A DNA stretch of 64,000 nt from Rhodovulum sp. PH10 (GCF_000293785.1 NZ_AKZI01000019.1:1-64000); one strand, 5' to 3'; counted from the stretch's first letter, positions 19,201 to 27,269 are shown. Notes: generated by a model from the sequence alone, not told the origin. Numbers and translations: made by a program.

Positions 19201-19301
19201 ATCCGTCATGCGCGGGCTCGACCCGCGCATCCATCGAACGCAAGAAAGTTCTTGTTGTTTGGTTTGATGGATCGCCGGGTCGAGCCCGGCGATGACGGCA
19301 G
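19201..19301. repeat. Nested extragenic palindromes between cobB and the BtuC-type gene
   Basis: Three perfect dyads occur in series: 19208-19216 with 19222-19230; a central CAAGAA/TTCTTG stem near 19240-19253; and 19271-19279 with 19285-19293. The outer arms also pair through ATCCATC and GATGGAT, so the region can fold as a three-way structure. The outer palindromes match a repeat family abundant in Rhizobiales genomes. No gene is visible in the 205-bp gap. Confidence 0.7.
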
Positions 19302-19379
19302 AGCCCGTGGCCCGATCTCGACTCTCACGGCACCGGGGACCAGCACGCGCGCACCCCGCCACAAAGGCGTTCGCCTCCG

Positions 19380-20432
19380 ATGAAAGCCGACGGCAGGACG
19401 AGAGCCAAAACCTTCGGCGCCGCCGCCGCGCTCGGCACCGGCGGGCCGACGCTCGCGCTGACGGCCGTGGTGCTCGTGCTGTTCGTCGGGTCGCTGGCGA
19501 TCGGTCCCGTAAAGCTGTCGCCGCTCGCGGTCGCCGAGGCGCTCGCCGGGCAGGGTAGCGAGACCGCCCGCATCATCGTGCAGGAGATCCGGCTGCCGCG
19601 GGCGATATTGTCGGTGGCGATCGGCGGTGTTTTGGGCCTTTCGGGCGCGGCGCTGCAGGGCTTGCTCAGAAATCCGCTCGCCTCGCCGGCGCTGTTCGGC
19701 GCGCCGCAGGCGGCGGCGTTCGGCGCGGTTTTGGCGATCTCGCTCGGGCTCGTGAACGTGCTGTCCTTCGCGCTGCCGATCGCCGCCATTCTCGGCGCCT
19801 TCCTGTCGGTGTTCGTGCTGCTCGCGGTCGCCGGCCGCAACGCCAACCTGCTTCTGTTGATCCTCGCCGGCCTCGCGCTGTCGAGCCTCGCCGGGGCCGG
19901 CACCTCGCTCGCCATGAACCTCGCGCCAAATCCCTTCGCGGTGCTGGAGATCTCGTTCTGGCTTTTGGGCTCGCTCGAGGACCGCAGCTTTCGCCACGTC
20001 GCGCTGGCGCTGCCCTTCATCGTGGTGGGGGCAACGCTCCTGATGGCGCAGCGGCAAAAATTCCGCGTGCTCGCGCTCGGCGAGGAGACCGCCCAAAGCC
20101 TCGGCGTCGATGTCGAGCGCTTGCGGCTGCTGGTCGTGGTCGGCGTCGCGCTCGGCGTCGGCGGGGCGGTGGCGGTCGCCGGCACGATCGGCTTCATCGG
20201 GCTGGTGGCGCCGCATCTGATGCGGCCGCTGGTCGGCTGGGACCCGGCGAAACTGATGGTGCCGAGCGCGCTCGCCGGCGCCGGCCTGCTGACCGCCGCC
20301 GATATCGCGGTGCGGCTGATCCCGGCGGCGACCGACGTGAAGGTCGGCGTGCTCACCGCGATCATCGGCGTGCCGTTCTTCCTGTGGCTGATCGTGCGCG
20401 AGCGCCGGGCGCTCGGCGGAGGGGTGTCGTGA
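19380..20432 (+). CDS. FecCD/BtuC-type ABC transporter permease
   Basis: Inner-membrane permease of 350 residues with about ten hydrophobic helices, in the family that imports vitamin B12, heme and siderophores. Typical segments are VLGLSGAALQGLLRNPLASP, the coupling-helix region LGEETAQSLGV, and GTIGFIGLVAPHLMR. Its stop overlaps the ATPase start and the binding-protein gene follows. Location directly after cobB makes a BtuC role (corrinoid uptake and salvage) the best guess, but iron-siderophore uptake cannot be excluded from sequence alone. No riboswitch is visible just upstream. Confidence 0.88.
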   Translation: MKADGRTRAKTFGAAAALGTGGPTLALTAVVLVLFVGSLAIGPVKLSPLAVAEALAGQGSETARIIVQEIRLPRAILSVAIGGVLGLSGAALQGLLRNPLASPALFGAPQAAAFGAVLAISLGLVNVLSFALPIAAILGAFLSVFVLLAVAGRNANLLLLILAGLALSSLAGAGTSLAMNLAPNPFAVLEISFWLLGSLEDRSFRHVALALPFIVVGATLLMAQRQKFRVLALGEETAQSLGVDVERLRLLVVVGVALGVGGAVAVAGTIGFIGLVAPHLMRPLVGWDPAKLMVPSALAGAGLLTAADIAVRLIPAATDVKVGVLTAIIGVPFFLWLIVRERRALGGGVS

Positions 20433-21214
20433 GCACGGCGGCGCCGTATCTGGTCGCCGAAAAGGTCGGCGTCGCGCTCGGCCGCCGCGAGGTGCTGGCC
20501 GACGTCTCGCTGTCGCTCGAGCGAAAAAGCCTGGTGGCGCTGGTCGGGCCGAACGGCGCCGGCAAGACCACCCTGTTGCGCGCCTTGGCGGGGCTGGTTC
20601 CCGCGAGCGGCACGGTCTTCGCCGATGGAGAAGCGGTCGCCGCGCTGTCGGTGAAGGAGCGGGCGCGCCGCTTCGCCTATCTGCCGCAGGGGCATGCGGT
20701 GCACTGGCCGCTGCCGGTGCGCGACGTGGTGGCGCTCGGCCGCTTCCCGCACGGCGCGACCGACCCGTCCCGGCTCGGCCCGGCCGATCTCGCCGCGGTC
20801 GAGCGGGCGATCGCCGCGACCGACCTGAAAACGCTCGCCGACCGGCGGATCACCGAGCTGTCCGGCGGCGAGCGGGCGCGCGTCGCCCTCGCCCGCGTGC
20901 TGGCGGTGGAGGCGCCGGTGATCCTCGCCGACGAGCCGGTCGCCGCCCTCGACCCGCATTATCAGCTCGAGGTGACGGGCCTCTTGCACGCCGCGGCCGC
21001 GAACGGGGCGCTGGTGATCGTGGTGACGCACGATCTCGGCCTCGCCGCCCGCTTTGCCGACAAGGTGCTGGTGCTCGCCGACGGCCGCCTCGTGCTGCAC
21101 GGCCCGCCCGCCGAGGCGCTGGCGCCGGAGATTTTGGCGAGCGTCTTCCGGATCGCCGCCTTTCACGGCGGGCACGACGGCCAGCCGGTGGTGGTGCCAT
21201 GGTCCGCCACCTAG
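20429..21214 (+). CDS. ABC transporter ATPase, BtuD/FecE type
   Basis: Cytoplasmic ATPase subunit of 261 residues. Walker A is GPNGAGKTT, the Q-loop region reads LPQGHAVHWPLPVRDVV, the signature is ITELSGGERARVALAR and Walker B is VILADEPVAALDP, followed by the switch His in VTHDLG. The GTG start at 20429 overlaps the permease stop (GTGA). Its own 3' end overlaps the binding-protein gene by 16 bp, so all three importer genes are coupled. The likely substrate is a corrinoid, given the location beside cobB. Confidence 0.92.
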   Translation: MSTAAPYLVAEKVGVALGRREVLADVSLSLERKSLVALVGPNGAGKTTLLRALAGLVPASGTVFADGEAVAALSVKERARRFAYLPQGHAVHWPLPVRDVVALGRFPHGATDPSRLGPADLAAVERAIAATDLKTLADRRITELSGGERARVALARVLAVEAPVILADEPVAALDPHYQLEVTGLLHAAAANGALVIVVTHDLGLAARFADKVLVLADGRLVLHGPPAEALAPEILASVFRIAAFHGGHDGQPVVVPWSAT

Positions 21215-22029
21215 TCGCCGTCCTCCTGACGCTGCTGATCGTGGCTCCGGCACATGCTGCCGGGCCAAAGAGAATCGCCTCGCTCAATCTGTGCACCGAT
21301 CAGCTCCTGATGGCGCTCGCCGATCCCGAGCAGATCGTCGGCCTGAGCCCGTATGCGCGCGACGCCGACCGCTCCTTCATGGCGGAGGAGGCCAAGAAAT
21401 TCCGGCTCCTGTCGGGCACCGCCGAGGACGTGCTGATGCTGGAGCCGGACCTCGTGGTGGCCGGGCGGTTCGCCCGCCGGGCGACCCGCATGCTCCTGAA
21501 GGGCTCCGGCCTGCCAGTCGCCGAGTTCGACATCGCCCGCTCGATCGCCGAGGCCAAGGCGGACATTTCGCGGATGGGCGAGCTGGTCGGCCATCCCGAG
21601 CGCGCCGCGGCGGCCAATGGGCGGATCGACGCCGCCCTCGCCCGCGCCCGGGCGGCGGCGACGGGGCACGCGCGCACGGTGCTCGCGGTGTCGCGGCGCG
21701 GCTGGGTGCCGGGCGGCCAGACGCTGACAAACGATCTCCTGAACGCCGCCGGCCTCGTCAATATCGCGCCAAAACTCGGGTTCCGCACCGGCGGCTTCGC
21801 GTCGCTCGAGACGATCGTCGCGGCGCGCCCCGACGACATTCTGGTGGCCGGCGGCGGCGACACCCCCGAGGACCAGGGCCAGGCCTTTCTGCTGCACCCG
21901 GCGCTGACCCGGCTCTATCCGCCGGCCCGGCGCATCGTGATGCCCGAGCGGCTCACCGTGTGCGGCGGGCCGATGCTCGCCGATGCGCTCGACCGGCTCG
22001 CCGCGGCAGCCGGCCGGCTGCCGCCGTGA
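21199..22029 (+). CDS. Periplasmic substrate-binding protein, BtuF-like
   Basis: Type III (cluster A) periplasmic binding protein of 276 residues. The N-terminus is a clear signal peptide (MVRHLVAVLLTLLIVAPAHA) cleaved before AGPKRIASLNLCTDQLL. That last motif is the usual BtuF/FecB opening, and the length fits. Internal landmarks are VGLSPYARD, EDVLMLEPDLVV and the ARTVLAVSRRGWVPGG strand. It overlaps the ATPase gene and completes a one-operon importer with the two upstream genes. A vitamin B12 or cobinamide ligand is inferred from context. Confidence 0.88.
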   Translation: MVRHLVAVLLTLLIVAPAHAAGPKRIASLNLCTDQLLMALADPEQIVGLSPYARDADRSFMAEEAKKFRLLSGTAEDVLMLEPDLVVAGRFARRATRMLLKGSGLPVAEFDIARSIAEAKADISRMGELVGHPERAAAANGRIDAALARARAAATGHARTVLAVSRRGWVPGGQTLTNDLLNAAGLVNIAPKLGFRTGGFASLETIVAARPDDILVAGGGDTPEDQGQAFLLHPALTRLYPPARRIVMPERLTVCGGPMLADALDRLAAAAGRLPP

Positions 22030-22102
22030 CGCGGGGCCCCCGGCCGGCGGGTCCTCTCGAGGATCCACTTGAAGCAAGCCGGCGTCACACCATTTGCGGG
22101 TG

Positions 22103-22570
22103 ATGACCACCTGGGATCACCGCAGAAACGATCGCGACGACGCCGACTTTTTCGCCCGCGCCGCCGGCACCGACCGGGCCGCGCGCGAAAACGCCTATCA
22201 GCGCGAAAACGCCCATCAGCGGGTGCGGCGGCTGGAGTCGCTCGCCCATCTGCTCGACACCGCGATCGTCGTTCCGGGCCTCGGCGTGCGGGTCGGCATG
22301 GACGCGCTGATCGGGCTGGTGCCCGGCATCGGCGATGCCGCCACCACGCTGCTGTCGCTGTGGATCGTGCGCGAGGCGTGGGCGCTCGGGGCGCCGCGCC
22401 ACGTGATCGGCCGCATGCTGGCCAATGTCGCGGTGGACGGCGCGGTCGGCGCGGTGCCGCTGGTCGGCGACGCCTTCGACGTGATGTGGCGGGCCAACCG
22501 CCGCAACGTTCGTCTGCTGCGCGATTGGCTCGACCGCGAGGCGTTTTCGCTCCGCCGCGAAGGGTGGTAA
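22103..22570 (+). CDS. DUF4112 family membrane protein
   Basis: A 155-residue protein of the DUF4112 family, function unknown. A charged N-terminus (about 45 residues) precedes LAHLLDTAIVVPGLGVRVGM, the diagnostic glycine-rich GLVPGIGDAATTLLSLWIV, and a second half ending in PLVGDAFDVMWRANRRN. Two weak hydrophobic stretches suggest membrane association. The ATG at 22103 is preferred; a TTG three codons upstream is possible. It follows the BtuF-like gene by 73 bp on the same strand but has no evident link to B12. Confidence 0.85.
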   Translation: MTTWDHRRNDRDDADFFARAAGTDRAARENAYQRENAHQRVRRLESLAHLLDTAIVVPGLGVRVGMDALIGLVPGIGDAATTLLSLWIVREAWALGAPRHVIGRMLANVAVDGAVGAVPLVGDAFDVMWRANRRNVRLLRDWLDREAFSLRREGW

Positions 22571-22612
22571 GTCCCGGCCGACCGGCACGGGCCGGCGGCG
22601 GTGGAGATCGTC

Positions 22613-22903
22613 ATGTCGTTCCTGAAGAAGCTGTTCGGCGCCGGCGGGGGGTCCGCTCGCGAGGCGGCGCCGGCGAGCGAGCCGGTCGAGTACCGGGGCT
22701 TCGTCATTCGCGCCGCGCCCTACCGCAACCACGCCGGCCAGTATCAGACCGCCGGCACCATCGAGAAGACGATCGACGGCGTCGTGAAGGAGCACCGCTT
22801 CGTGCGGGCCGACAGCCACGCCTCGCACGAGGACGCGGTGGCCTTCAGCATCACCAAGGCGCGCCAGATCGTCGACCTGCAGGGCGATCGCCTGTTCGGC
22901 TGA
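22613..22903 (+). CDS. HlyU family protein
   Basis: A 96-residue member of the HlyU family, small proteins named after a Vibrio haemolysin regulator but of unclear role in alphaproteobacteria. The N-terminus MSFLKKLFGAGGG is followed by VEYRGFVIRAAPYRNHAGQY, then EKTIDGVVKEHRFVRADSHA and the closing KARQIVDLQGDRLF, all conserved. It is soluble and probably cytosolic. The ATG at 22613 fits the family start; a GTG at 22601 is in frame. It is 42 bp after the DUF4112 gene. Confidence 0.86.
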   Translation: MSFLKKLFGAGGGSAREAAPASEPVEYRGFVIRAAPYRNHAGQYQTAGTIEKTIDGVVKEHRFVRADSHASHEDAVAFSITKARQIVDLQGDRLFG

Positions 22904-23221
22904 CGCCCGCATACTTTGTCGGGACCGACCTTGCCGCACCGCACCATTGTCGCGGCCGGGTCCAGTCGAGCGTCAATACTCGCACCCCGTGCGACGAATA
23001 CATCGTCTCTATCGAAAAAATTGCCGACGACTTCTTTCGCAAAGCGGGATCGAAACGGCCCCCTCGTGCGTTGTCGTGGGACGACGGGGACTTCGCACAT
23101 CCATCCCGGGTGACGCCGCCGTCCCCCGCGCGAAAAATCTTTTCGACAATGGCCTCGATCCCGGTTCGCCGAGAAACGGTTCGCCCGTGCGGTGACCGAG
23201 CGCCGGCCGGAAGGTGGTGAC
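22904..23221. other. Gap without a recognised gene
   Basis: I see no convincing coding sequence here. The stretch is less G+C-rich than its flanks and holds a short perfect dyad, CGAAAA/TTTTCG, at 23131-23145. A Shine-Dalgarno-like GGAAGGTGG at its right edge serves the next gene. It probably carries that gene's promoter. Confidence 0.5.
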
Positions 23222-23938
23222 ATGCAGGAGCAACAATACCTCGACGACCTCGCGGTCCGCGCCGCGGTCGCGGGTTGGCAAGGCGGCGAGGCGGCGTTCT
23301 CGGCGTCTTTCAAGTCGAAGACCATCGTATCGGCGGAGCTGCTGAATCGATGGCTCGCCTTCTGGGGCCTCGGCGACCGGCTCCGGCGCGATCAGCGCGA
23401 GCAGTTCCGCGATTTTCTGGAGCGAGCCGCCCGGCCGGCGCTGTGCAACATCCTCGATGCCGGGCCGGACGCCTGGGCACTGGTCGACGATCTGAATTTC
23501 CAGGCGGTGCAGGAAAAGCTCACGACCGCCTCGCTGATGTCGCTGCTCACCCGCTTCGCCTGCTCGTGCGAGCCGACCGTGTTCGCCCCGGCGACCCAGC
23601 ACAGCCGGCGCGGCATCCAGGTTCTCTGCCGCAACCACCCGGACGGCCGCAAGCTCTCCGACATGAGCTATCGGTCCTTCATGATCGCCTTCATGCGCGA
23701 GCAGGAGCGGTTCGCCAGCCGGATCGCGACGGCGCTGCTCAAGCTGCCGTCGACCGCGGCGAACGGCACGCCGCTGCCGGCCGACGTGATCACCATGCGG
23801 GCGTTCGACCGGCGGCTGATGCTGCTCGGCGGCTACACGCCCGCGCGGATGGAGCAGGAGGTCGCCCGGCTGCAGAGCGCCGGCGGCACCCGCCCGGCCG
23901 AGCGGCGCTCGCGCAGCGCCGCCGCGGGCAAGGCGTGA
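23222..23938 (+). CDS. Hypothetical protein
   Basis: I do not recognise this 238-residue protein. It is soluble-looking, mostly helical, with a central YRSFMIAFMREQERFASRIA stretch and a basic Ala-rich tail. The segment LTRFACSCEPTVFAPATQHS contains two of the four Cys in the protein. The ATG at 23222 is strongly supported by GGAAGGTGG immediately upstream. The codon pattern matches the neighbouring chromosomal genes. It stands alone: the gene before is 318 bp away and the next gene is on the other strand. No function is proposed. Confidence 0.75.
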   Translation: MQEQQYLDDLAVRAAVAGWQGGEAAFSASFKSKTIVSAELLNRWLAFWGLGDRLRRDQREQFRDFLERAARPALCNILDAGPDAWALVDDLNFQAVQEKLTTASLMSLLTRFACSCEPTVFAPATQHSRRGIQVLCRNHPDGRKLSDMSYRSFMIAFMREQERFASRIATALLKLPSTAANGTPLPADVITMRAFDRRLMLLGGYTPARMEQEVARLQSAGGTRPAERRSRSAAAGKA

Positions 23939-24049
23939 GGCTCGCCCGTCGTCCGCGCTCCTCCGGGGCATGATCGCGGCCGGGCGAGATCGCGGCAAGC
24001 CATGCCTCCCGGCCGGTGCCCGGCCGGGAGAGCGCACCCGAAATATCTT

Positions 24050-24628
24050 CTATTGAAAATCCTCCGGCCGCAGCCGGATCGGCGCCCCCTGCGGGGTGCG
24101 GGCGGCCGCCTCGTCCCAGGCGTGGCGATAGCGGGTGAGTGCCGCCGCATCGGCGAGGCCCTTGTGCGCCGCCATGCTCTCCAGCGCGTCGAGCCACACC
24201 TCGTAATAGCTCGCCTTCTCGGTCGCCGGATCGCCGCGCAGACGGCGGAGGGTGCCGCCGAGCACCGGCGCCCATTCCGCCCACGAGAAGACGCCGCGCT
24301 GCTCGAGCACGGTCGCCAGCACGAAGGCGTGCGCCTCCCAGCGGTCGCGGAACAGCGGGCCGACGGAATCGCGCGGGATCGCCATCATCGCCCGGGCGCC
24401 GAGGGTGGCGTCCGGCAGGCCGGCGTCGCCGTCGGCCGGTGCGGCGGCGGCCGCGGCCTCCGCCTCGGCGGGGACGACCCGCGTCATGTAGACGTCGACG
24501 AAGCCGTCGAGCGCGCCCGCCTCGACGCAGCCCTTGTCGGCGACGAGGCTCGCGAGCGCCCGGATCCGCAGATCGGGATCGGACAGCTCGGAGCCGGCGG
24601 CGGAGGTCGTGTCGCGGTGCTCTGTCAT
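24050..24628 (-). CDS. Nitrile hydratase accessory-like protein, orphan
   Basis: A 192-residue protein of two parts. Residues about 15-45 (LRIRALASLVADKGCVEAGA and onward) resemble the N-terminal helix of nitrile hydratase alpha or thiocyanate hydrolase subunits. From about residue 75, FRDRWEAHAFVLATVLEQRG and onward matches the nitrile hydratase accessory (activator/E-protein) family, which helps insert cobalt or iron. No nitrile hydratase subunit genes are in the window. The ATG at 24628 is used; longer in-frame starts overlap the upstream zinc permease. It lies 95 bp downstream of that permease on the same strand and may be its operon partner. A metallochaperone role is inference. Confidence 0.78.
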   Translation of the reverse strand: MTEHRDTTSAAGSELSDPDLRIRALASLVADKGCVEAGALDGFVDVYMTRVVPAEAEAAAAAAPADGDAGLPDATLGARAMMAIPRDSVGPLFRDRWEAHAFVLATVLEQRGVFSWAEWAPVLGGTLRRLRGDPATEKASYYEVWLDALESMAAHKGLADAAALTRYRHAWDEAAARTPQGAPIRLRPEDFQ

Positions 24629-24723
24629 CCGGGAAGCGTAACGGAGCGCACGCGGCGACGCTACCGCCGATCGACACGAAACCGCATCCGCAATCGCACG
24701 CCCCGCGGGCCGGACCGGTGGGG

Positions 24724-25590
24724 TCACGCCTCGAGGTGGCGGCGCGGCAACAGGCCGGTGACGATGCCGCCGACCCGGCCGAACAGCACCGAGAGGACAT
24801 AGAGCCCGCCGGCCACCAGGATGATCGCCGGGCCCGAGGGCACGCCGGTGTGGTACGACAGCAGGAGCCCGCTATAGGCCGACAGGATGCCGGTCGCGAT
24901 CGCCACCACGATCATGCCGGTGAGGTCCTTTGCCCAGAACCGCCCGACCACCGCCGGCACGATCACCATGCCGACCGCGAGCAGCGTGCCGAGCGCCTGG
25001 AACCCGCCGACCAGATTGAGGACCAGCAGCCCGAGAAAGGCGATGTGAGCGAGCGCGCCCGCCCGGCTCACCGAGCGCAGGAACACCGGGTCGACGCATT
25101 CGAGCACCAGAGGCCGCCAGATCACCGCCAGCACGACGAGCGAGACGGTGGCGATCGAGGCGATCAGCAGCAAGGTCTCGTCATCCAGCGCCAGCACGCT
25201 GCCGAACAAAAAGTCGAGCAGATCGACATTGGTGCCGCGCATCGACACGATCACCACGCCGAGCGCGAGCGACATCAGGAAGAAGGCGGCGAGCGCCGCG
25301 TCCTCCTTGATGTGGGTGAGGCGGGTGACGACGCCGGTCAAGAGCGCCACCAGAAGCCCGGCGGCGATGCCGCCCGCGGTCATCGCGAACAGATCCAGGC
25401 CGGCGACCAGGAAGCCGATCGCCGCCCCCGGCAGGATCGCGTGCGCCATGGTGTCGCCGACCAGGCTCATCCGCCGCAGCATCAGGATGACGCCGACCGG
25501 CGCGGCGCCGAAGGCGAGCGCCACCGTGCCGGCGAGAGCGCGGCGCATGAACTCGAACTCGAGGAACGGCGCGATCAGGAGGTCGTACAT
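24724..25590 (-). CDS. Zinc/manganese-type ABC transporter permease (AztB/ZnuB-like)
   Basis: Inner-membrane permease of 288 residues in the ABC-3 (ZnuB/MntB) family, with about eight to nine hydrophobic helices. Characteristic pieces are LMLRRMSLVGDTMAHAILPG and the region around GFQALGTLLAVGMVIVPA. Alphaproteobacterial AztB is the closest role model. It directly follows the ATPase gene on the same strand (7 bp gap). The cognate binding protein (AztC/ZnuA) is not in this window. A candidate Zur box upstream of the operon supports zinc as substrate. Confidence 0.9.
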   Translation of the reverse strand: MYDLLIAPFLEFEFMRRALAGTVALAFGAAPVGVILMLRRMSLVGDTMAHAILPGAAIGFLVAGLDLFAMTAGGIAAGLLVALLTGVVTRLTHIKEDAALAAFFLMSLALGVVIVSMRGTNVDLLDFLFGSVLALDDETLLLIASIATVSLVVLAVIWRPLVLECVDPVFLRSVSRAGALAHIAFLGLLVLNLVGGFQALGTLLAVGMVIVPAVVGRFWAKDLTGMIVVAIATGILSAYSGLLLSYHTGVPSGPAIILVAGGLYVLSVLFGRVGGIVTGLLPRRHLEA

Positions 25591-25597
25591 CCGAAGC

Positions 25598-26341
25598 TCA
25601 CTCGGCCGCCACCCGGCACGGGCCGGCGCTCTCGTCGAACGCCTCGCACATGCGCCGGGCCTTTTGCAGGTTCTGCTCGGTCAACACCTCGGCGGTGTCG
25701 CCCCACGCGACCTTCTCCCGCGCCAGCAGGAGGACTTCCGGAAAGCGCGTGCGCACCATCTCGAGGTCGTGCAATGCGGCGAGCACGGTGCGGCCCTCGT
25801 GATGCCAGCGGCGCACCAGCTCGAACAAATCGGCGGTGGTCTTCGCGTCGATCGCGTTGAACGGCTCGTCGAGCACGATCAGCGCGGCGTCCTGCAACAG
25901 CAGGCGGGCGAACAGCACGCGCTGCATCTGCCCGCCCGACAGCGCGCCGATCGGGCGCGTCTCGAAGCCCGACAGCCCGACCGCGGCGATCGCGGCAAAC
26001 ACCCGCTCGCGCGCCGCCCGGCCGATGCCGGAGAAGAGGCCGATCTGCCGCCACAGGCCCATCGCGACGAGGTCGTAGACGGTGATCGGGAAGGTGCGGT
26101 CGATCTCGGCGAGCTGCGGCAGATAGGCGATGTCGCGGCGGCGCAGGCCGAGCCGCTCGACCCGCCCCGAAAGTGGTTTCACGACCCCGACGATCCCCTT
26201 GAACAGGGTCGACTTTCCTGCCCCGTTCGGGCCGACGACGGCGATCAAGGCGCCCTTCTCGACCGCGCCGTCGAGATGGTGGACGGCCGGATGGCGCTCG
26301 TAGCCGAGGGTGAGGTCGCGGAAGGCGAGCTGTGCCGGCAT
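25598..26341 (-). CDS. Zinc ABC transporter ATPase (AztA/ZnuC-like)
   Basis: ATPase subunit of 247 residues. It has Walker A GPNGAGKSTLF, the motif YLPQLAEIDRTFPITVYDLV, signature ALSGGQMQRVLFAR and Walker B LIVLDEPFNAID, with the switch His in ALHDLEMV. The LPQ-x-x-x-I-D-x-x-F-P-I pattern is typical of zinc/manganese importer ATPases. A GTG or ATG further upstream would add residues with no homology; the ATG at 26341 abuts the stop of the small His-rich gene (five bases between). Its C-terminus has two Cys (MCEAF and GPCRV), of unknown relevance. Confidence 0.91.
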   Translation of the reverse strand: MPAQLAFRDLTLGYERHPAVHHLDGAVEKGALIAVVGPNGAGKSTLFKGIVGVVKPLSGRVERLGLRRRDIAYLPQLAEIDRTFPITVYDLVAMGLWRQIGLFSGIGRAARERVFAAIAAVGLSGFETRPIGALSGGQMQRVLFARLLLQDAALIVLDEPFNAIDAKTTADLFELVRRWHHEGRTVLAALHDLEMVRTRFPEVLLLAREKVAWGDTAEVLTEQNLQKARRMCEAFDESAGPCRVAAE

Positions 26342-26346
26342 CGTCG

Positions 26347-26502
26347 TCAGCCCCACAGCATCGCCCAGGCGACCAGGCCCCACACCAGGCCCGCCACTCC
26401 GGCGACCAGCAAGAGCCTGCGCGCCAGCGACAATCGCAGCAGCGACGGCGACAGCGGCGGCGACGGATGGGCGAAACCCGGGTCGTGGTGATGGTGCGTC
26501 AT
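26347..26502 (-). CDS. Small His-rich single-pass membrane protein upstream of zinc importer
   Basis: A 51-residue open frame starting MTHHHHDPGFAHP, then a Pro/Ser-rich stretch and one C-terminal transmembrane helix (LLLVAGVAGLVWGLVAWAML). It ends five bases before the zinc ATPase start and begins 67 bp downstream of a candidate Zur box, so it should be the first gene of the operon. The N-terminal histidine cluster could bind zinc at the membrane. I know no named family. Support rests on placement, composition and coupling rather than homology. Confidence 0.6.
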   Translation of the reverse strand: MTHHHHDPGFAHPSPPLSPSLLRLSLARRLLLVAGVAGLVWGLVAWAMLWG

Positions 26503-26897
26503 GGGGCCTTTTTGGCCGGCGCGTTGCGGGCGTGCGGGGGATCGCGGCGCCCGGCGGGCGCCAGATATTGTTATAGTATCACAGGATCGCTGCCAACTGC
26601 CGTGTGGCGAAACCGGGCGGGCGGCCGAAAGTGCCCATTTTCGTGCACGAAGGTCGCTCGCGACGCTCCTCCGGCCGAAAACCCGCGGCGGCGGAGCGTG
26701 CACCGGCCACATCTCGTGCGAGATGAGAAGTAACGGTAACAACCTATTAAATGATTTGGTGAATTCTTGTGCCGTTCAGATGCGGCCACCCGGTTCGGGG
26801 GATCCGCTCGGGACGACGGCGGGTCCGCCCGGACGCCCGCCGCCCGCACCGCATTGCACACCGACCGGGCGCAAATTTTCAGCCGGAGCGCGCCGCC
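26503..26897. other. Intergenic region between zinc operon and secreted protein gene
   Basis: The stretch holds the Zur box near its left end. An AT-rich patch at about 26725-26775 is the most likely promoter zone for the rightward gene at 26898. I see no additional gene with credible codon usage on either strand. Confidence 0.55.
26569..26583. promoter_or_regulatory. Candidate Zur box
   Basis: The 15-bp dyad TGTTATAGTATCACA has seven-base half sites with one mismatch around a central G, in an AT-rich island within very G+C-rich DNA. It closely matches the alphaproteobacterial Zur operator, which carries TGTTATA and TATAACA half sites. It lies 67 bp upstream of the His-rich and zinc importer genes on the minus strand. 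Zinc-bound Zur would repress them. Confidence 0.72.
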
Positions 26898-27269
26898 ATG
26901 CGGACCCTGTACGCCCTTCTCTGCCTCACCCTCGTCCTGTTCGCGACCGGCAAGCTGCCGATGCAGCAGCACCGCCCGCACCTCACCGCGGCCCCGGTGG
27001 TTCAGGCGGTGATGGCGAGCGCGGTGACGCCGGCCGAAGCCGCGGTGACGACGCCCGCCCCGGAGGCCGCGAAGCCGGCCACCGACACGAAGGCCGCCGA
27101 TGGGAAGGCCGCCGATGCGAAGGTCGCGGCGATGTCCGCCACCCCGGCTCCCGCCGCCGCGCCGGTTCCGCAAGCGCCGAAGCTTCGCACCGTCACCGTG
27201 CGCCAGTGCGCCGTGCGCGGAGCGTTCGGCGGCCGCAACTGCACCGAGACGGTCAAGATCCTGAACTGA
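26898..27269 (+). CDS. Small secreted Ala/Pro-rich protein of unknown function
   Basis: A 123-residue protein with an N-terminal hydrophobic segment (LYALLCLTLVLFATG) that acts as a signal peptide or anchor. A long Ala/Lys/Thr/Pro low-complexity middle follows, including repeated KAADGKAADAK. The C-terminal TVTVRQCAVRGAFGGRNCTE has two Cys that could form a disulphide in the periplasm. I recognise no family. The ATG at 26898 is preceded by a GGAGCG-like site. It converges on copA, 39 bp away, and is divergent from the zinc operon. Confidence 0.72.
   Translation: MRTLYALLCLTLVLFATGKLPMQQHRPHLTAAPVVQAVMASAVTPAEAAVTTPAPEAAKPATDTKAADGKAADAKVAAMSATPAPAAAPVPQAPKLRTVTVRQCAVRGAFGGRNCTETVKILN

Noticed and set aside
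19208-19293. Rho-independent terminator for cobB
   Set aside because: The stems are strong but no T-run follows any of them. A dispersed palindromic repeat is a better description.
24050-24727. Full-length nitrile hydratase alpha subunit
   Set aside because: Only a short alpha-like helix is present. The Cys cluster that binds the metal is missing and the remainder matches the accessory family.
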